Notes: generated by a model not told the origin, from the sequence alone. A DNA stretch of 64,000 nucleotides from Puccinia triticina (GCF_026914185.1 NC_070563.1:5601001-5665000), one strand, 5' to 3'; positions 36,316 through 49,534 are shown, counted from the stretch's first letter. Program-made: numbers and translations.

Positions 36316-37600
36316 GGGGCATGCTAAATGCACCCCAAGTTTTTACTTCATGTACACCAATAAAAAGGGGTACACTACTGGGTACACCAACAAAATTGGG
36401 GTATTCTTGATTACACCCCAATCTTCAAGGGGCACCCACCTGGCCACCCCAAAAACATTGGGGTACTTGCATCTAAACTCCAAAAGAGCTTAGATATTGG
36501 GGTGCAATCCAATTTACCCCAACAGAGATGGTGTACATGAGGGGCGCACCCCAAACACACTTCTGGAGGCGGTCATTGAGGGCAGGTGGACTCGGATTGA
36601 TGCCCGGCGCAGACCAATTGTTGGGGAGTTGCTACTCCCACCTCCCCTTGGTGACCGGCACATACCGGGCATTGAGAGGAGGTGGACTCTCCTAGGTCGC
36701 CGGTACCTACCGGTCATCAAGGGGAGTAGCAACTCCTCTCAATGACCAACCCAGACCGGTCATTGAGGGGAGTAGCAACTCCTCTTGATAACCGACCCAG
36801 ACCGGTCATCAAGCGGAGTAGCAAATACTCTCAATGACTGACCCAGACTGGTCATCGAGGGGAGTAGCAACTCCTCTCAATGGCCAACCCAGACCAGTCA
36901 GCGAGGGGAGTTGCTACTCCCTTCAAAACAATCATCAGGGGTAGTAGCAACTCCCCTCAATGACCAACGCCAACCAATCATCAAGGGGAGTTGATACTCC
37001 CCTCAATGACTGGTCTCATCAAGGGGAGTAGCAACTCCTCTTGGTAACCAACCCAGACGGATCATGAAGGGGAGTCGCTACTCCCTTTGATGACTGACAG
37101 AGACCAGAAATCAAGGGGAGTTTCAACTCCCCTTGATGATCAATTGGTGTTGGTCATCGAGGGGAGTAGCAGTCATTGAGGCAAGTTGCTACTCCCCTCA
37201 ATGATCGGTCGGTGCTGGTCATTGAGGGGAGTTGCTACTCCCACTCACCTCAATGGTCTGTCCTCTTGGTGGCGAGCCGCGACCGGTGTGACAAGTCGGG
37301 CTGGGTGCCGGATATGTACATCTGGGGTGTGAAGGGGCTCACCCGTATCACAGAGTATCAGATTGGAGTTCAGGGGGTTTGCACCCCATTATGATGGGGT
37401 GTCATGGCCATGTACACCATAGATTTCACTTGTTTTGGGGTACCCTGTGGCTCACCCCAACTTCCATGGGGTATGAGGTGCTGTACCCCATCTTCACAGG
37501 GGTGTGTAAGTGTACACCCCAAGTGGTTTGGGGTACACATCAGCTGTACCCTTTTTTGGTGTCCATGAAGTAAAAACTTGGGGTGCATTTAGCATGCCCC
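36316..37600. mobile_element. Paired-TIR element A, 1285 bp
   Basis: Terminal inverted repeats of about 45 bp: GGGGCATGCTAAATGCACCC on the left, continuing CAAGTTTTTACTTCATG, and the inverse at 37556-37600. The interior is filled with GGGGAGTAGCAACTCC and GGTCATCAAGG palindromes. There is no transposase and no clear target duplication. It belongs to the same family as element B (41995-43367). Confidence 0.8.
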
Positions 37601-38639
37601 TTCTTCAGATGATGTTAATCTTCTCGGCCGACTCGTGCGGGTTGGGGTTGCTCACGAAGGTCTCAATCAGCTAGGCTGGCATTGATTTTTGCTTGGCCAT
37701 CTGGTCCTTGAACTGCTTGACTGCCGGCCCAACGCCTTGCTGCAAGAATGGAGAGCTCTTCTGATGAATGGTTCCGTACAAACGTTTGCGCTTGCATAGA
37801 TAACAGAAATCAGAGACAGACCTGCAGGTCAAATATTTCCCGTTGCCCTCCTGGCGTAAATTGACACTACTGATGAACCTCAGTCTGACCCATATCAGAA
37901 TTAGCCTGCACTGGAGGGTCTCAGTTGAGTCTGGTAAGGGTTGGTAGTGGTCAAGAAGAAAAAAACCCCGAGTCCAATGCAGCAATAAATTTTAGATCCC
38001 CACCAGGCTCGTCCTCCCATGCTTGGTATGTGGCTGGTTGAGCAGCGGATAGAGTAAGGAAGCATCTTCAGTGAAATACCTGCCCAAGTTGGTGGGGACG
38101 GAGACGGGACTGCGATACAACGGTTGTGTTTCTGGACTCTGACGTGCGAGGGCCCGGCGTGGCGTATGGTTGGAATGACAATCTGGAAAGCCTGACAAGG
38201 CAAAACCAGCTGTAATGGAAACCTTGCAATAGTTTGGGTCAATACAGGCAAGGCGTTACCAATGAAATTGTGGCGGAGTCCGGTAGCGTGGGGTGCGCAA
38301 GGGTATCAATCAACATGAGGTCCCCATGTGTTGAAGTGAATGGTGCTGCGGGGCTGGGGTCAAGCTTATATAAGGAGGGGGAGTGGTGGGCATTATTTCC
38401 CCCAGGGGCATTGGTTTCGTCCTACCCCCTCCCTGGAGCCCACCAATCAATTGATTGGGGCCTCCTTGATTTAACATTTGACCCGCCCTCTTTTGCCTGT
38501 TGCTGTGGCACACGCTGGAGGGTAAATCCGAGGTGCCCTCTGGGGTGTTTGGGGGTTAAATTCAATTGTGTGAGAGCTTTTGCTAAAGCGCATAGGCAGA
38601 AACTTTGATCTTTCATTCCATGTTTCTGTGATTTTAATA

Positions 38640-38780
38640 AACTTGGATATCTGCCACAGAAAAAGGGCTATTTATTTTCTAGTTACGTTACCCAGAATTT
38701 TTCAACAAAATGGGTTACGTTACAGGTTTGCCCAAATTTGGGTAACTTTGCCATAACTTTCCAAGGGAAATGACTACACG
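38640..38780. repeat. GTTACGTTACCC-rich subterminal repeat
   Basis: Repeated GTTACGTTACC/GGGTAAC motifs like those at both ends of the 10.6-kb insertion; probably a fragment of a related element. Confidence 0.5.
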
Positions 38781-39204
38781 GCGGGGGTACTTCCTGCCAC
38801 ACCCGTCCGTGGAACCGACAACAGGAGGGTAATCCGTGGAGCCAACAAGGATCAGCTTGGTAACCCATTGGTAAGCTTGTCGGTTCCATGAAACGGTTTT
38901 TTTCCACGTGGAACCAATGGGCTTTGCACTTTTCCCCATTGGTTCCACAATGTGCCTTCCGGGCACAAGTGGAGACCATGTCAGCTTGTTGCTCACGTCG
39001 GTTCCACAGCATTTTCTTTTTTTTTAACTTCCAGCCAAGACCACCTCAGGCTGGTCCTGAGGCTTTGAAAGTCCGACAAAACTTGATTTTGAAGAGAGGA
39101 AAAAAAAATTGAAAAATAAAACTTGACAAAAAAACCTATTGCAAACCATTGTTTGGGGGGTTGATACATAGGGTGTAAAGAAGCAGCGTAGAAGAATGTG
39201 AAAT

Positions 39205-39285
39205 GGCTGCGTTGTGTGGCACTCCCTCTCATCCAGGCTGCCTGCACTGATTGTGAGTTTGAGTCCCACTCGTGACAGTTTTTAA
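39205..39285 (+). other. tRNA-like B-box segment
   Basis: GAGTTTGAGTCCCACTC resembles a pol III B box (consensus GGTTCGANTCC), with a weaker A-box-like stretch about 50 bp upstream. Possibly a tRNA-derived short element; the cloverleaf could not be completed. Confidence 0.3.
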
Positions 39286-39885
39286 CAGGCTGCTCCCGCT
39301 GAATTTTTAAGGCCCACCTACCTGGCCACGTGGATTCCTCGGGTACATATCTGTCAATATCCGTGGAATCCTTGGTGCCATCACAAGGTGCCCCGTGATC
39401 CACTTGGTGGAGATGGCGTGAACGTGTGGACCAGCCAACCTCGCACAGGGGCACTACACGACAAATGCGAATGCTCTGACCGGTCATTGAAAGGGATACA
39501 ACCTCTTGATGACCGGCTGACCGGTCATCAAACAGGATAAAGGCTCTTGATGACCAGTCAGCTGGCCATTGAAGAGGACAAAAACTCTTGATGACCGGTC
39601 AGCTGGCCATTGAAGAGGATCAAACCTCTCAATGACCGGTCAGCCGGCCATCAAAGGTGATACCCCGGTAGCTGTGCCTGGCACCCAGGTACCTCTCCCC
39701 TCCAGTCAAGAAGGTTTTGTAACCTCTTTGACTGGAAGGAATCCTTCCAGTCAATTTTGAGGGGCAGGTACCCGCTCTGTCCCACTCCGCGGGTGCAGGT
39801 GCGGGTGTGGGTGTCCTACTTGGGCTAAAAACAGCCGTGGTTACCCGCACTAAAATAGGTACCCCGGTGCGGCGGGGCCGGCTCT

Positions 39886-40740
39886 ACTCTCAATGAACGG
39901 GTTAGCCAGTCATTGAGAGAGCTCTTGATGACCTGTACATGACTGTAGCCAGTCATCAAGAGAGCTCTTGATGACCGGTATAGCCAGTCATTGAGAGGGC
40001 TCTTGATGACTACAGCCAGTCATTGAGAGAGCACTTGATGAACGGTACAGCCAGTCATTGAGAGAGCTCTTCATGACGGGTACAGCCAGTCATCAAGACA
40101 GCTCTCAATGACTGGTACAGCCAGTCATTGAGAGAGCTCTCAATGACCATTACAGCCAGTAATTGAGAGAGCTTTCAATGACCATTACAGCCAGTCATTG
40201 AGAGAGCTCTCAATGACCATTACAGCCAGTCATTGAGAGAGCTCTCAATGACCATTACAGCCAGTCATTGAGAGAGCTCTCAATGACCATTACAGCCAGT
40301 CATTGAGAGAGCTCTCAATGACCAGTACAGCCAGTCATCAAGAGAGCTCTTGATGACCAGTGCAGCCAGTCATCAAGAGAGCTCTCAATGACTGGTACAG
40401 CCAGTCATCAAGACAGCTCTCAATGACTGGTACAGCCATTCATCAAGAGAGCTCTCAATGGCTGTCTCAATGACTGGTGAGCCATTCATTTAGGGAGCTC
40501 TTGATGACCAGTGAGCCATTTATTGAGAGAGATCTTGATGACCAGTACAGCCAGCCATCAAGAGAGCTATTGATGGCTGTCTCAATGACTGGTGAGCCAT
40601 TCATTCAGAGAGCTCTTGATGAACGGTGAGCCATTTATCAAGAGAGATCTTGATGACCGGTATAGCTGGGCATTGATGTTCTCAATGGTTGGTATATGTA
40701 ACTGGTCATAAATAGCTTTTGAGGCTCTCAATGACCAGAC
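39886..40740. repeat. 35-bp palindromic satellite, left outer array
   Basis: Tandem units of CAGCCAGTCATTGAGAGAGC plus TCTCAATGACCATTA with variants. Mirror copy at about 49,950-50,850. Confidence 0.9.
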
Positions 40741-40930
40741 AGCCAGTCATTGATAGCTTGCACTGCTCTTGATGACTGTTTTGATGGCGGGTTGTAGCTG
40801 TTCTAGGGTTGTTGTTGTGCTCGCATTGGTGATTCTGGAGGGGGGATGAGCTGGGAGGAGTTGCTATTGAGTTGCTAGTGAGTTGCCAGATGTAGCAACC
40901 CAATGTGTGTCAGGTCAAAATAGGTGCACA

Positions 40931-41000
40931 GTGAGGATTGAACCCGCAACCTGCATATCACAATACATGCAAGAGGTAAGCACTAACCATTATGCTAAAT
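40931..41000 (-). other. tRNA-derived sequence, left palindrome copy
   Basis: Minus-strand match to the tRNA-like segment at 49,664-49,733 (see there). Confidence 0.5.
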
Positions 41001-41129
41001 TGATTATTCACACTGCGGGCATCTCGCTGTTGCTGCGGCCCGCAGCGACATCATGACGCTGCATATCAGAATGCAGCGTCAGCTGCAGCGACATCTGGCC
41101 GGCTGATTGATTTGCCTTTGGATAGCCGG

Positions 41130-41720
41130 CCACCAATACATAACAAACTCTTGATGACCGGTCCTTGTGCCGGCCATCGAGAGGATTACACACTCCTCTC
41201 ACTCCTCTCGGTGACCAGCTCATGGACCGGTCATCGGGAGGAGTCCACACTCCTCTTGATGCCAGCACACACCGGCGTCAAGAGGAGTACAGACACCTCT
41301 CGATGGCCGGCACAACGACCGGTCACCGAGAGGAGTACGCACTCCTCTCGATGGCTGGCCCAAGGCCCGGTCATCGGGAGGAGTACATACCCACTTCCCT
41401 CGATGGACGGCACAGACCGGGCATCGAGGTGCATGTACTCCTCTCGACGCCAGCCTGTGTTGGCATTGAGAGGAGTATGGATTCCTCCTCCCGATGACTG
41501 GTCCTTGTGCTGTTCATCGAGAGGAGTGTGGACTCCTCCTCCCAATGACCAGTCGTTATGCTGGTCATCGAGAGGAGTGTGGACAACTCTCAATGGCCGT
41601 CACAAGGACTCCTCCTGATGGCCGGTCCTTGGGCCAGCCATTGAGAGGAGTGCGTACTCCTCTCAGTGACCGGTCGTTGTGCCGGCCATCGAGAGGTGCG
41701 TTGTGTGTACATACCCCGGT
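41130..41720. repeat. CCGGTCATCGAGAGGAGT repeat block, CpG-rich variant
   Basis: About ten inverted-repeat units of ACCGGTCATCGAGAGGAGT...ACTCCTCTCGATGGCC. Many keep the CG in CATCGAG that other blocks have lost. Mirror copy at 48,944-49,534. Confidence 0.85.
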
Positions 41721-41994
41721 GGCCGGCTGTCCATCAGCCGGCCAAGTGTTGCTGCAATACTTGTCGCGCAGGGTTCAAATCCCCACTGAATTGTCAGATG
41801 TCGCTGCGGACCGCAGCGACATCGAGATGCCCGCAGTGTCAAATGAAGATTGTTTTGGAAAATATTGAACAAAAAAATTTCACCCCAAAAAAGTTATGCT
41901 ATCCAAAACCTCCAAAACTCAAAAATGAAAAAGGTACTTTACATTACGTTACTCAAAAAAAAAAATTACATTACCCAAATGGCTAATTTGGATA

Positions 41995-43367
41995 GGGTCA
42001 GCCTAAATGCACCCCAAAAATTTACTTCATGTACACCAACATTTTGGATTACTGGGGTGCACTTCTGTAGTACCCCAATTTATTGGTGTGCAGACCTACT
42101 TACCCCAAAAACATTGGGGTGCAGGTGTTAAAACCCCAGACTGCTTCAATTTTTGGGGTGAAATTTGATGTACACCAAATGAAATGGTGTACATAAGTAG
42201 CGCACCTCATCAAGGGGAGTTATCCCCCACCCACCCACCCGACTAGTTAGACCTGCACACATTGGTCATTGAGGGGAGTTACACCCCTCAATGACCATTA
42301 CAGACCGGTCATCAAGGGTGCTACTCCCCTCAATGACCAACAGAGACCGGTCATCAAGGGTGCTACTCCCCTCGATGACCAACAGAGACCGGTCATCAAG
42401 GGTGCTACTCCCCTGATGACTGGCACAATTGGTCATCGAGGGGAGTAGCACCCCTCAATGACCAACACAGACCGGTCATCAAGGGGGGTGCTACTCCCCT
42501 CAATTACCGGCACAATCATTCATCGAGGGGAGTAGCACCTCCCCACAATGGCCGGCACAGATTGGTCATTGAGGGGAGGAATTGATGACCAATCTGTGCC
42601 GGCCATCAAGGGGAGGGAGAGTAGCACCCTCCTTGATGACTGGTCTGTGTTGGTCATCGAGGGGTGCTACTCCCCTCGATTACCGATTGTGCTGGTCATC
42701 AGGGGAGTAGCACCCTTGATGACCGGTCTCTGTTGGTCATTGAGGGGAGTAGCACCCTCAATGACCGATTGTGCCGGTCACCAAGAGGAATAGCACCTCA
42801 CATCAATGACCGGCACAGACCAGTCATTGAGGGGAGTCGCACCTCCCCTTGATGACCAATCTGTGCTGGCCTTCAAGGGGAGGTGCTACTCCCCTCAATG
42901 AATGATTGTGCCGGTCATCGAGGCGAGTAGCACCCCCCTCCATGACCGGTCTGTGTTGGTCATCATGCTGGTCATTGAGGGGAGCAGCACCCTTGATGAC
43001 CGGTCTGTGATGGTCATTGAGGGGTACCACTCCGCTCAATGACTGATGTGTATGTAGTCGGGCGAGTGTGGCACCCCAGATACAATATCTGGGGTGTTGA
43101 GTGGCTCACCCCTTTCACAGGGTAACATATTGGAGTACTGGGGGTTTGCACCCCAGTGTGATGGGGTGTTGTGGCTGTGTACACCATAGATTTCACCGGT
43201 TTTGGGGTACCCTTTGGCTCACCCCAAAATACATGGGGTATGAGGTGCTGTACCCCATCTTCACTGGGGTGCACAAAAGTACACCCCAAGTGGTTTGGGG
43301 TACATTTCAGCAGTACCCCTTTTTGGTGTACATGAAGTAAATGTTTGGGGTGCATTTAGGCTGACCC
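41995..43367. mobile_element. Paired-TIR element B, left copy, 1373 bp
   Basis: Terminal inverted repeats GGGTCAGCCTAAATGCACCC... and its inverse, about 45 bp, related to element A. The interior is GGTCATCAAGGGGAGTAGCA palindromes. No gene. Confidence 0.85.
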
Positions 43368-43431
43368 AAAAAAAAGTTACGGTATCCAATTAGCCCTCCG
43401 TAACGTACCGTAACGTAATTGCCCACCCTTG

Positions 43432-43482
43432 ATAAAGGCCTTAAAATTGACTCCAAAATTTTATTTTTATCCTATTGTGAAC
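43432..43482. mobile_element. Right half of the split Tc1-like MITE
   Basis: ATAAAGGCCTTAAAATTGAC through TTTTATCCTATTGTGAAC. It completes the left half at 32,642-32,793. Confidence 0.8.
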
Positions 43483-44250
43483 ACTGGAGGGTGGACACCG
43501 TCCCGCAGGAACCCTGCAAAGGTGCAACTTATGTGCTATGTCAACCCTGTAGCAGTAGGGAATTAGAAAAATGATGTTTTTCAATCCTTTCTACACGTGC
43601 CATTTGTCACCGGGTAATATTTTGTTGGGGGAGCAAAATGTGCACAACATCATGTATTTCATTTGTGCATATGTTCCAATTTTTTTGGGGCCTTGGGTGC
43701 CGCATGAAGTCCTTTTTTGTGACTGACAAGTGTCCACTTCATTGTGTATTCCACATTTTGCACTGTACAGAATCTGAAATTGACAATGTTACAACTCCGA
43801 TTGCAGCTCAACAAGAAGAGTTGAGGATGAGAAAAAAAATAGTAGAAAGATGGGGACAGCTTAAGCCATCCCAGAAATGTGAATTAGAGAAAAAAAGGTT
43901 CAGAAACTCATGTGGGAGATTGGTTTTAAACAATTCCCCACCAAAATGCCTAATTCTCTACTGACGCAGGGTCAACATAGCACGTAATTACCTCCTTTGG
44001 AGGTTGCTTTGCTCCCCCAAGGAGGGAATTAGCTAAGTTAGTGAAGTTGCCCTTCTGCATTTTAGACTTAAGACGCACTTGGAGGCTGCCTCTGATTTGA
44101 GCCCTAATTTAGCTGCCAATGTGAGGCCTGATCCTCCTGATTTAGTTTCAAAGCACTGAGGAAAAGTAACCACATAGGGAGTTAAATTCTGCACAAATCT
44201 ATTAGAATTGCACTGAAACACTCCCTTTTGCTTACATCTGCTCAAGAGCA
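43483..44250. repeat. MITE-like segment with broken frames, left copy
   Basis: It is bordered by short inverted motifs (ATAGCACGTAATTACC near 43,976 against GTGCAACTTATGTGCTAT near 43,518). An open frame of 108 codons at 43,638 and another of 74 codons (44,257-44,033, minus) are repeated exactly in the other arm and have no recognised domain. Confidence 0.5.
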
Positions 44251-46425
44251 TCTCCACCCGGGGAGGTAAACCTGGTTGCTACCCCATGTTTACCAACCCA
44301 AACCCAATAAACACCACCCACCTGGGGTGGCAAATGAGTTTCTATTTTGCCTCCGGAGGTAAAAATCAACATTGGGTTGCTACATCTGGCAACCCGCTAG
44401 CAACTCAATAGCAACTCCTCCCAGCTCATCCCCCCTCCAAAATCACCAATGCGAGCACAACAACAACCCTAGAACAGCTACAACCCGCCATCAAAACAGT
44501 CATCAAGAGCAGTGCAAGCTATCAATGACTGGCTGTCCGGTCATTGAGAGCCTCAAAAGCTATTTATGACCAGTTACATATACCAACCATTGAGAACATC
44601 AATGACCAGCTATACCGGTCATCAAGATCTCTCTTGATAAATGGCTCACCGGTCATCAAGATCTCTCTCAAAGAATGGCTCACCGGTCATTGAGACAGCC
44701 ATCAAGAGATCTCTTGATGACTGGCTGTACCTGTCATCAAGAGCTCTCTCAATAAATAGCTCACTGGTCATCAAGAGCTCTCTCAATGAATGGCTCACCA
44801 GTCATTGAGACAGCCATTGAGAGCTCTCTTGATGAATGGCTGTACCAGTCATTGAGAGCTCTCTTGATGACTGGCTGTACTGGTCATCAAGAGCTCTCTT
44901 GATGACTGGCTGTAATGGTCATCAAGAGATCTCTTGATGACTGGCTGTACTGGTCATTGAGAGCTCTCTCAATGACTGGCTGTACTGGTCATTGAGAGCT
45001 CTCTCAATGACTGGCTGGAATGGTCATTGAGAGCTCTCTCAATGACTGGCTGTACCGGTCATTGAGAGCTCTCTCAATGACTGGCTGTACCGGTCATTGA
45101 GAGCTCTCTTGATGACTGGCTGTACCAGTCATTGAGAGCTGTCTTGATGACTGGCTGTACCAGTCATTGAGAGCTCTCTTGATGACTGGCTGCACTGGTC
45201 ATCAAGAGCTCTCTTGATGACTGGCTGTACTGGTCATTGAGAGCTCTCTCAATGACTGGCTGTAATGGTCATTGAGAGCTCTCTCAATGACTGGCTGTAA
45301 TGGTCATTGAGAGCTCTCTCAATGACTGGCTGTAATGGTCATTGAGAGCTCTCTCAATGACTGGCTGTAATGGTCATTGAAAGCTCTCTCAATTACTGGC
45401 TGTAATGGTCATTGAGAGCTCTCTCAATGACCAGTACAGCCAGTCATCAAGAGAGCTCTTGATGACCAGTGCAGCCAGTCATCAAGAGAGCTCTCAATGA
45501 CTGGTACAGCCAGTCATCAAGACAGCTCTCAATGACTGGTACAGCCAGTCATCAAGAGAGCTCTCAATGACCGGTACAGCCAGTCATTGAGAGAGCTCTC
45601 AATGACCGGTACAGCCAGTCATTGAGAGAGCTCTCAATGACCATTCCAGCCAGTCATTGAGAGAGCTCTCAATGACCAGTACAGCCAGTCATTGAGAGAG
45701 CTCTCAATGACCAGTACAGCCAGTCATCAAGAGATCTCTTGATGACCATTACAGCCAGTCATCAAGAGAGCTCTTGATGACCAGTACAGCCAGTCATCAA
45801 GAGAGCTCTCAATGACTGGTACAGCCATTCATCAAGAGAGCTCTCAATGGCTGTCTCAATGACTGGTGAGCCATTCATTGAGAGAGCTCTTGATGACCAG
45901 TGAGCTATTTATTGAGAGAGCTCTTGATGACAGGTACAGCCAGTCATCAAGAGATCTCTTGATGGCTGTCTCAATGACCGGTGAGCCATTCTTTGAGAGA
46001 GATCTTGATGACCGGTGAGCCATTTATCAAGAGAGATCTTGATGACCGGTATAGCTGGTCATTGATGTTCTCAATGGTTGGTATATGTAACTGGTCATAA
46101 ATAGCTTTTGAGGCTCTCAATGACCGGACAGCCAGTCATTGATAGCTTGCACTGCTCTTGATGACTGTTTTGATGGCGGGTTGTAGCTGTTCTAGGGTTG
46201 TTGTTGTGCTCGCATTGGTGATTTTGGAGGGGGGATGAGCTGGGAGGAGTTGCTATTGAGTTGCTAGCGGGTTGCCAGATGTAGCAACCCAATGTTGATT
46301 TTTACCTCCGGAGGCAAAATAGAAACTCATTTGCCACCCCAGGTGGGTGGTGTTTATTGGGTTTGGGTTGGTAAACATGGGGTAGCAACCAGGTTTACCT
46401 CCCCGGGTGGAGATGCTCTTGAGCA
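44240..46425. repeat. Central palindromic element with 35-bp satellite
   Basis: Borders GAGCATCTCCACCC...GGGAGGTAAACC on the left and the inverse on the right. The interior, 44,580-46,090, is about 43 units of 35 bp (TGGTCATTGAGAGCTCTCTC plus AATGACTGGCTGTAC). Unit orientation flips near 45,428. Confidence 0.88.
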
Positions 46426-47231
46426 GATGTAAGCAAAAGGGAGTGTTTCAGTGCAATTCTAATAGATTTGTGCAGAATTTAACTCCCTATGTGGTTACTT
46501 TTCCTCAGTGCTTTGAAACTAAATCAGGAGGATCAGGCCTCACATTGGCAGCTAAATTAGGGCTCAAATCAGAGGCAGCCTCCAAGTGCGTCTTAAGTCT
46601 AAAATGCAGAAGGGCAACTTCACTAACTTAGCTAATTCCCTCCTTGGGGGAGCAAAGCAACCTCCAAAGGAGGTAATTACGTGCTATGTTGACCCTGCGT
46701 CAGTAGAGAATTAGGCATTTTGGTGGGGAATTGTTTAAAACCAATCTCCCACATGAGTTTCTGAACCTTTTTTTCTCTAATTCACATTTCTGGGATGGCT
46801 TAAGCTGTCCCCATCTTTCTACTATTTTTTTTCTCATCCTCAACTCTTCTTGTTGAGCTGCAATCGGAGTTGTAACATTGTCAATTTCAGATTCTGTACA
46901 GTGCAAAATGTGGAATACACAATGAAGTGGACACTTGTCAGTCACAAAAAAGGACTTCATGCGGCACCCAAGGCCCCAAAAAAATTGGAACATATGCACA
47001 AATGAAATACATGATGTTGTGCACATTTTGCTCCCCCAACAAAATATTACCCGGTGACAAATGGCACGTGTAGAAAGGATTGAAAAACATCATTTTTCTA
47101 ATTCCCTACTGCTACAGGGTTGACATAGCACATAAGTTGCACCTTTGCAGGGTTCCTGCGGGACGGTGTCCACCCTCCAGTGTTCACAATAGGATAAAAA
47201 TAAAATTTTGGAGTCAATTTTAAGGCCTTTA
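46420..47231. repeat. Right-arm mirror of 43,433-44,244
   Basis: Inverted copy, including the MITE half with GTTCACAATAGGATAAAA (47,182-47,232). The same open frames occur on the opposite strands. Confidence 0.85.
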
Positions 47232-47296
47232 TCAAGGGTGGGCAATTACGTTACGGTACGTTACGGAGGGCTAATTGGATACCGTAACTTTTTTTT

Positions 47297-48669
47297 GGGT
47301 CAGCCTAAATGCACCCCAAACATTTACTTCATGTACACCAAAAAGGGGTACTGCTGAAATGTACCCCAAACCACTTGGGGTGTACTTTTGTGCACCCCAG
47401 TGAAGATGGGGTACAGCACCTCATACCCCATGTATTTTGGGGTGAGCCAAAGGGTACCCCAAAACCGGTGAAATCTATGGTGTACACAGCCACAACACCC
47501 CATCACACTGGGGTGCAAACCCCCAGTACTCCAATATGTTACCCTGTGAAAGGGGTGAGCCACTCAACACCCCAGATATTGTATCTGGGGTGCCACACTC
47601 GCCCGACTACATACACATCAGTCATTGAGCGGAGTGGTACCCCTCAATGACCATCACAGACCGGTCATCAAGGGTGCTGCTCCCCTCAATGACCAGCATG
47701 ATGACCAACACAGACCGGTCATGGAGGGGGGTGCTACTCGCCTCGATGACCGGCACAATCATTCATTGAGGGGAGTAGCACCTCCCCTTGAAGGCCAGCA
47801 CAGATTGGTCATCAAGGGGAGGTGCGACTCCCCTCAATGACTGGTCTGTGCCGGTCATTGATGTGAGGTGCTATTCCTCTTGGTGACCGGCACAATCGGT
47901 CATTGAGGGTGCTACTCCCCTCAATGACCAACAGAGACCGGTCATCAAGGGTGCTACTCCCCTGATGACCAGCACAATCGGTAATCGAGGGGAGTAGCAC
48001 CCCTCGATGACCAACACAGACCAGTCATCAAGGAGGGTGCTACTCTCCCTCCCCTTGATGGCCGGCACAGATTGGTCATCAATTCCTCCCCTCAATGACC
48101 AATCTGTGCCGGCCATTGTGGGGAGGTGCTACTCCCCTCGATGAATGATTGTGCCGGTAATTGAGGGGAGTAGCACCCCCCTTGATGACCGGTCTGTGTT
48201 GGTCATTGAGGGGTGCTACTCCCCTCGATGACCAATTGTGCCAGTCATCAGGGGAGTAGCACCCTTGATGACCGGTCTCTGTTGGTCATCGAGGGGAGTA
48301 GCACCCTTGATGACCGGTCTCTGTTGGTCATTGAGGGGAGTAGCACCCTTGATGACCGGTCTGTAATGGTCATTGAGGGGTGTAACTCCCCTCAATGACC
48401 AATGTGTGCAGGTCTAACTAGTCGGGTGGGTGGGTGGGGGATAACTCCCCTTGATGAGGTGCGCTACTTATGTACACCATTTCATTTGGTGTACATCAAA
48501 TTTCACCCCAAAAATTGAAGCAGTCTGGGGTTTTAACACCTGCACCCCAATGTTTTTGGGGTAAGTAGGTCTGCACACCAATAAATTGGGGTACTACAGA
48601 AGTGCACCCCAGTAATCCAAAATGTTGGTGTACATGAAGTAAATTTTTGGGGTGCATTTAGGCTGACCC
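47297..48669. mobile_element. Paired-TIR element B, right copy
   Basis: Mirror of 41,995-43,367 in the right arm of the palindrome. Confidence 0.85.
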
Positions 48670-48943
48670 TATCCAAATTAGCCATTTGGGTAATGTAATT
48701 TTTTTTTTTGAGTAACGTAATGTAAAGTACCTTTTTCATTTTTGAGTTTTGGAGGTTTTGGATAGCATAACTTTTTTGGGGTGAAATTTTTTTGTTCAAT
48801 ATTTTCCAAAACAATCTTCATTTGACACTGCGGGCATCTCGATGTCGCTGCGGTCCGCAGCGACATCTGACAATTCAGTGGGGATTTGAACCCCGCGCGA
48901 CAAGTATTGCAGCAACACTTGGCCGGCTGATGGACAGCCGGCC

Positions 48944-49534
48944 ACCGGGGTATGTACACACAACGCACCTCTCAATGGCCGGCACAACGACCGGTCACTG
49001 AGAGGAGTACGCACTCCTCTCAATGGCTGGCCCAAGGACCGGCCATCAGGAGGAGTCCTTGTGACGGCCATTGAGAGTTGTCCACACTCCTCTCGATGAC
49101 CAGCATAACGACTGGTCATTGGGAGGAGGAGTCCACACTCCTCTCGATGAACAGCACAAGGACCAGTCATCGGGAGGAGGAATCCATACTCCTCTCAATG
49201 CCAACACAGGCTGGCGTCGAGAGGAGTACATGCACCTCGATGCCCGGTCTGTGCCGTCCATCGAGGGAAGTGGGTATGTACTCCTCCCGATGACCGGGCC
49301 TTGGGCCAGCCATCGAGAGGAGTGCGTACTCCTCTCGGTGACCGGTCGTTGTGCCGGCCATCGAGAGGTGTCTGTACTCCTCTTGACGCCGGTGTGTGCT
49401 GGCATCAAGAGGAGTGTGGACTCCTCCCGATGACCGGTCCATGAGCTGGTCACCGAGAGGAGTGAGAGGAGTGTGTAATCCTCTCGATGGCCGGCACAAG
49501 GACCGGTCATCAAGAGTTTGTTATGTATTGGTGG
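48944..49534. repeat. CCGGTCATCGAGAGGAGT repeat block, right copy
   Basis: Mirror of 41,130-41,720. Confidence 0.85.

Larger units (their letters stand above)
32786..43439. mobile_element. Composite hAT-like insertion of about 10.6 kb
   Basis: The terminal sequence (C)AAGGGTGGGCCGTTACATTA at 32793 is mirrored by TAATTGCCCACCCTTG ending at 43431. An 8-bp duplication ATAAAGGC occurs at 32786-32793 and 43432-43439. The insertion split a MITE, whose two halves join to the correct length (189 against 191 bp). No transposase remains; the interior consists of other repeats nested within it. Terminal sequence and duplication length point to hAT. Confidence 0.72.

Noticed and set aside
32890..38690. 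A nested element bounded by CTAGAGGCC and a TAGTTAC duplication
   Set aside because: TAGTTAC occurs on both sides but the supposed right end has no inverted match to CTAGAGGCC.
39670..39888. Target duplication for the GGTACC element in the left arm
   Set aside because: The flanking 8-mers differ, so its exact limits are not established.
41112..41618. Open frames of 100-170 codons in the palindrome arms
   Set aside because: They translate satellite repeats (for example repeated HREECGLL and VIEGSSTLDD) in several frames at once, so they are shadows of the repeats.
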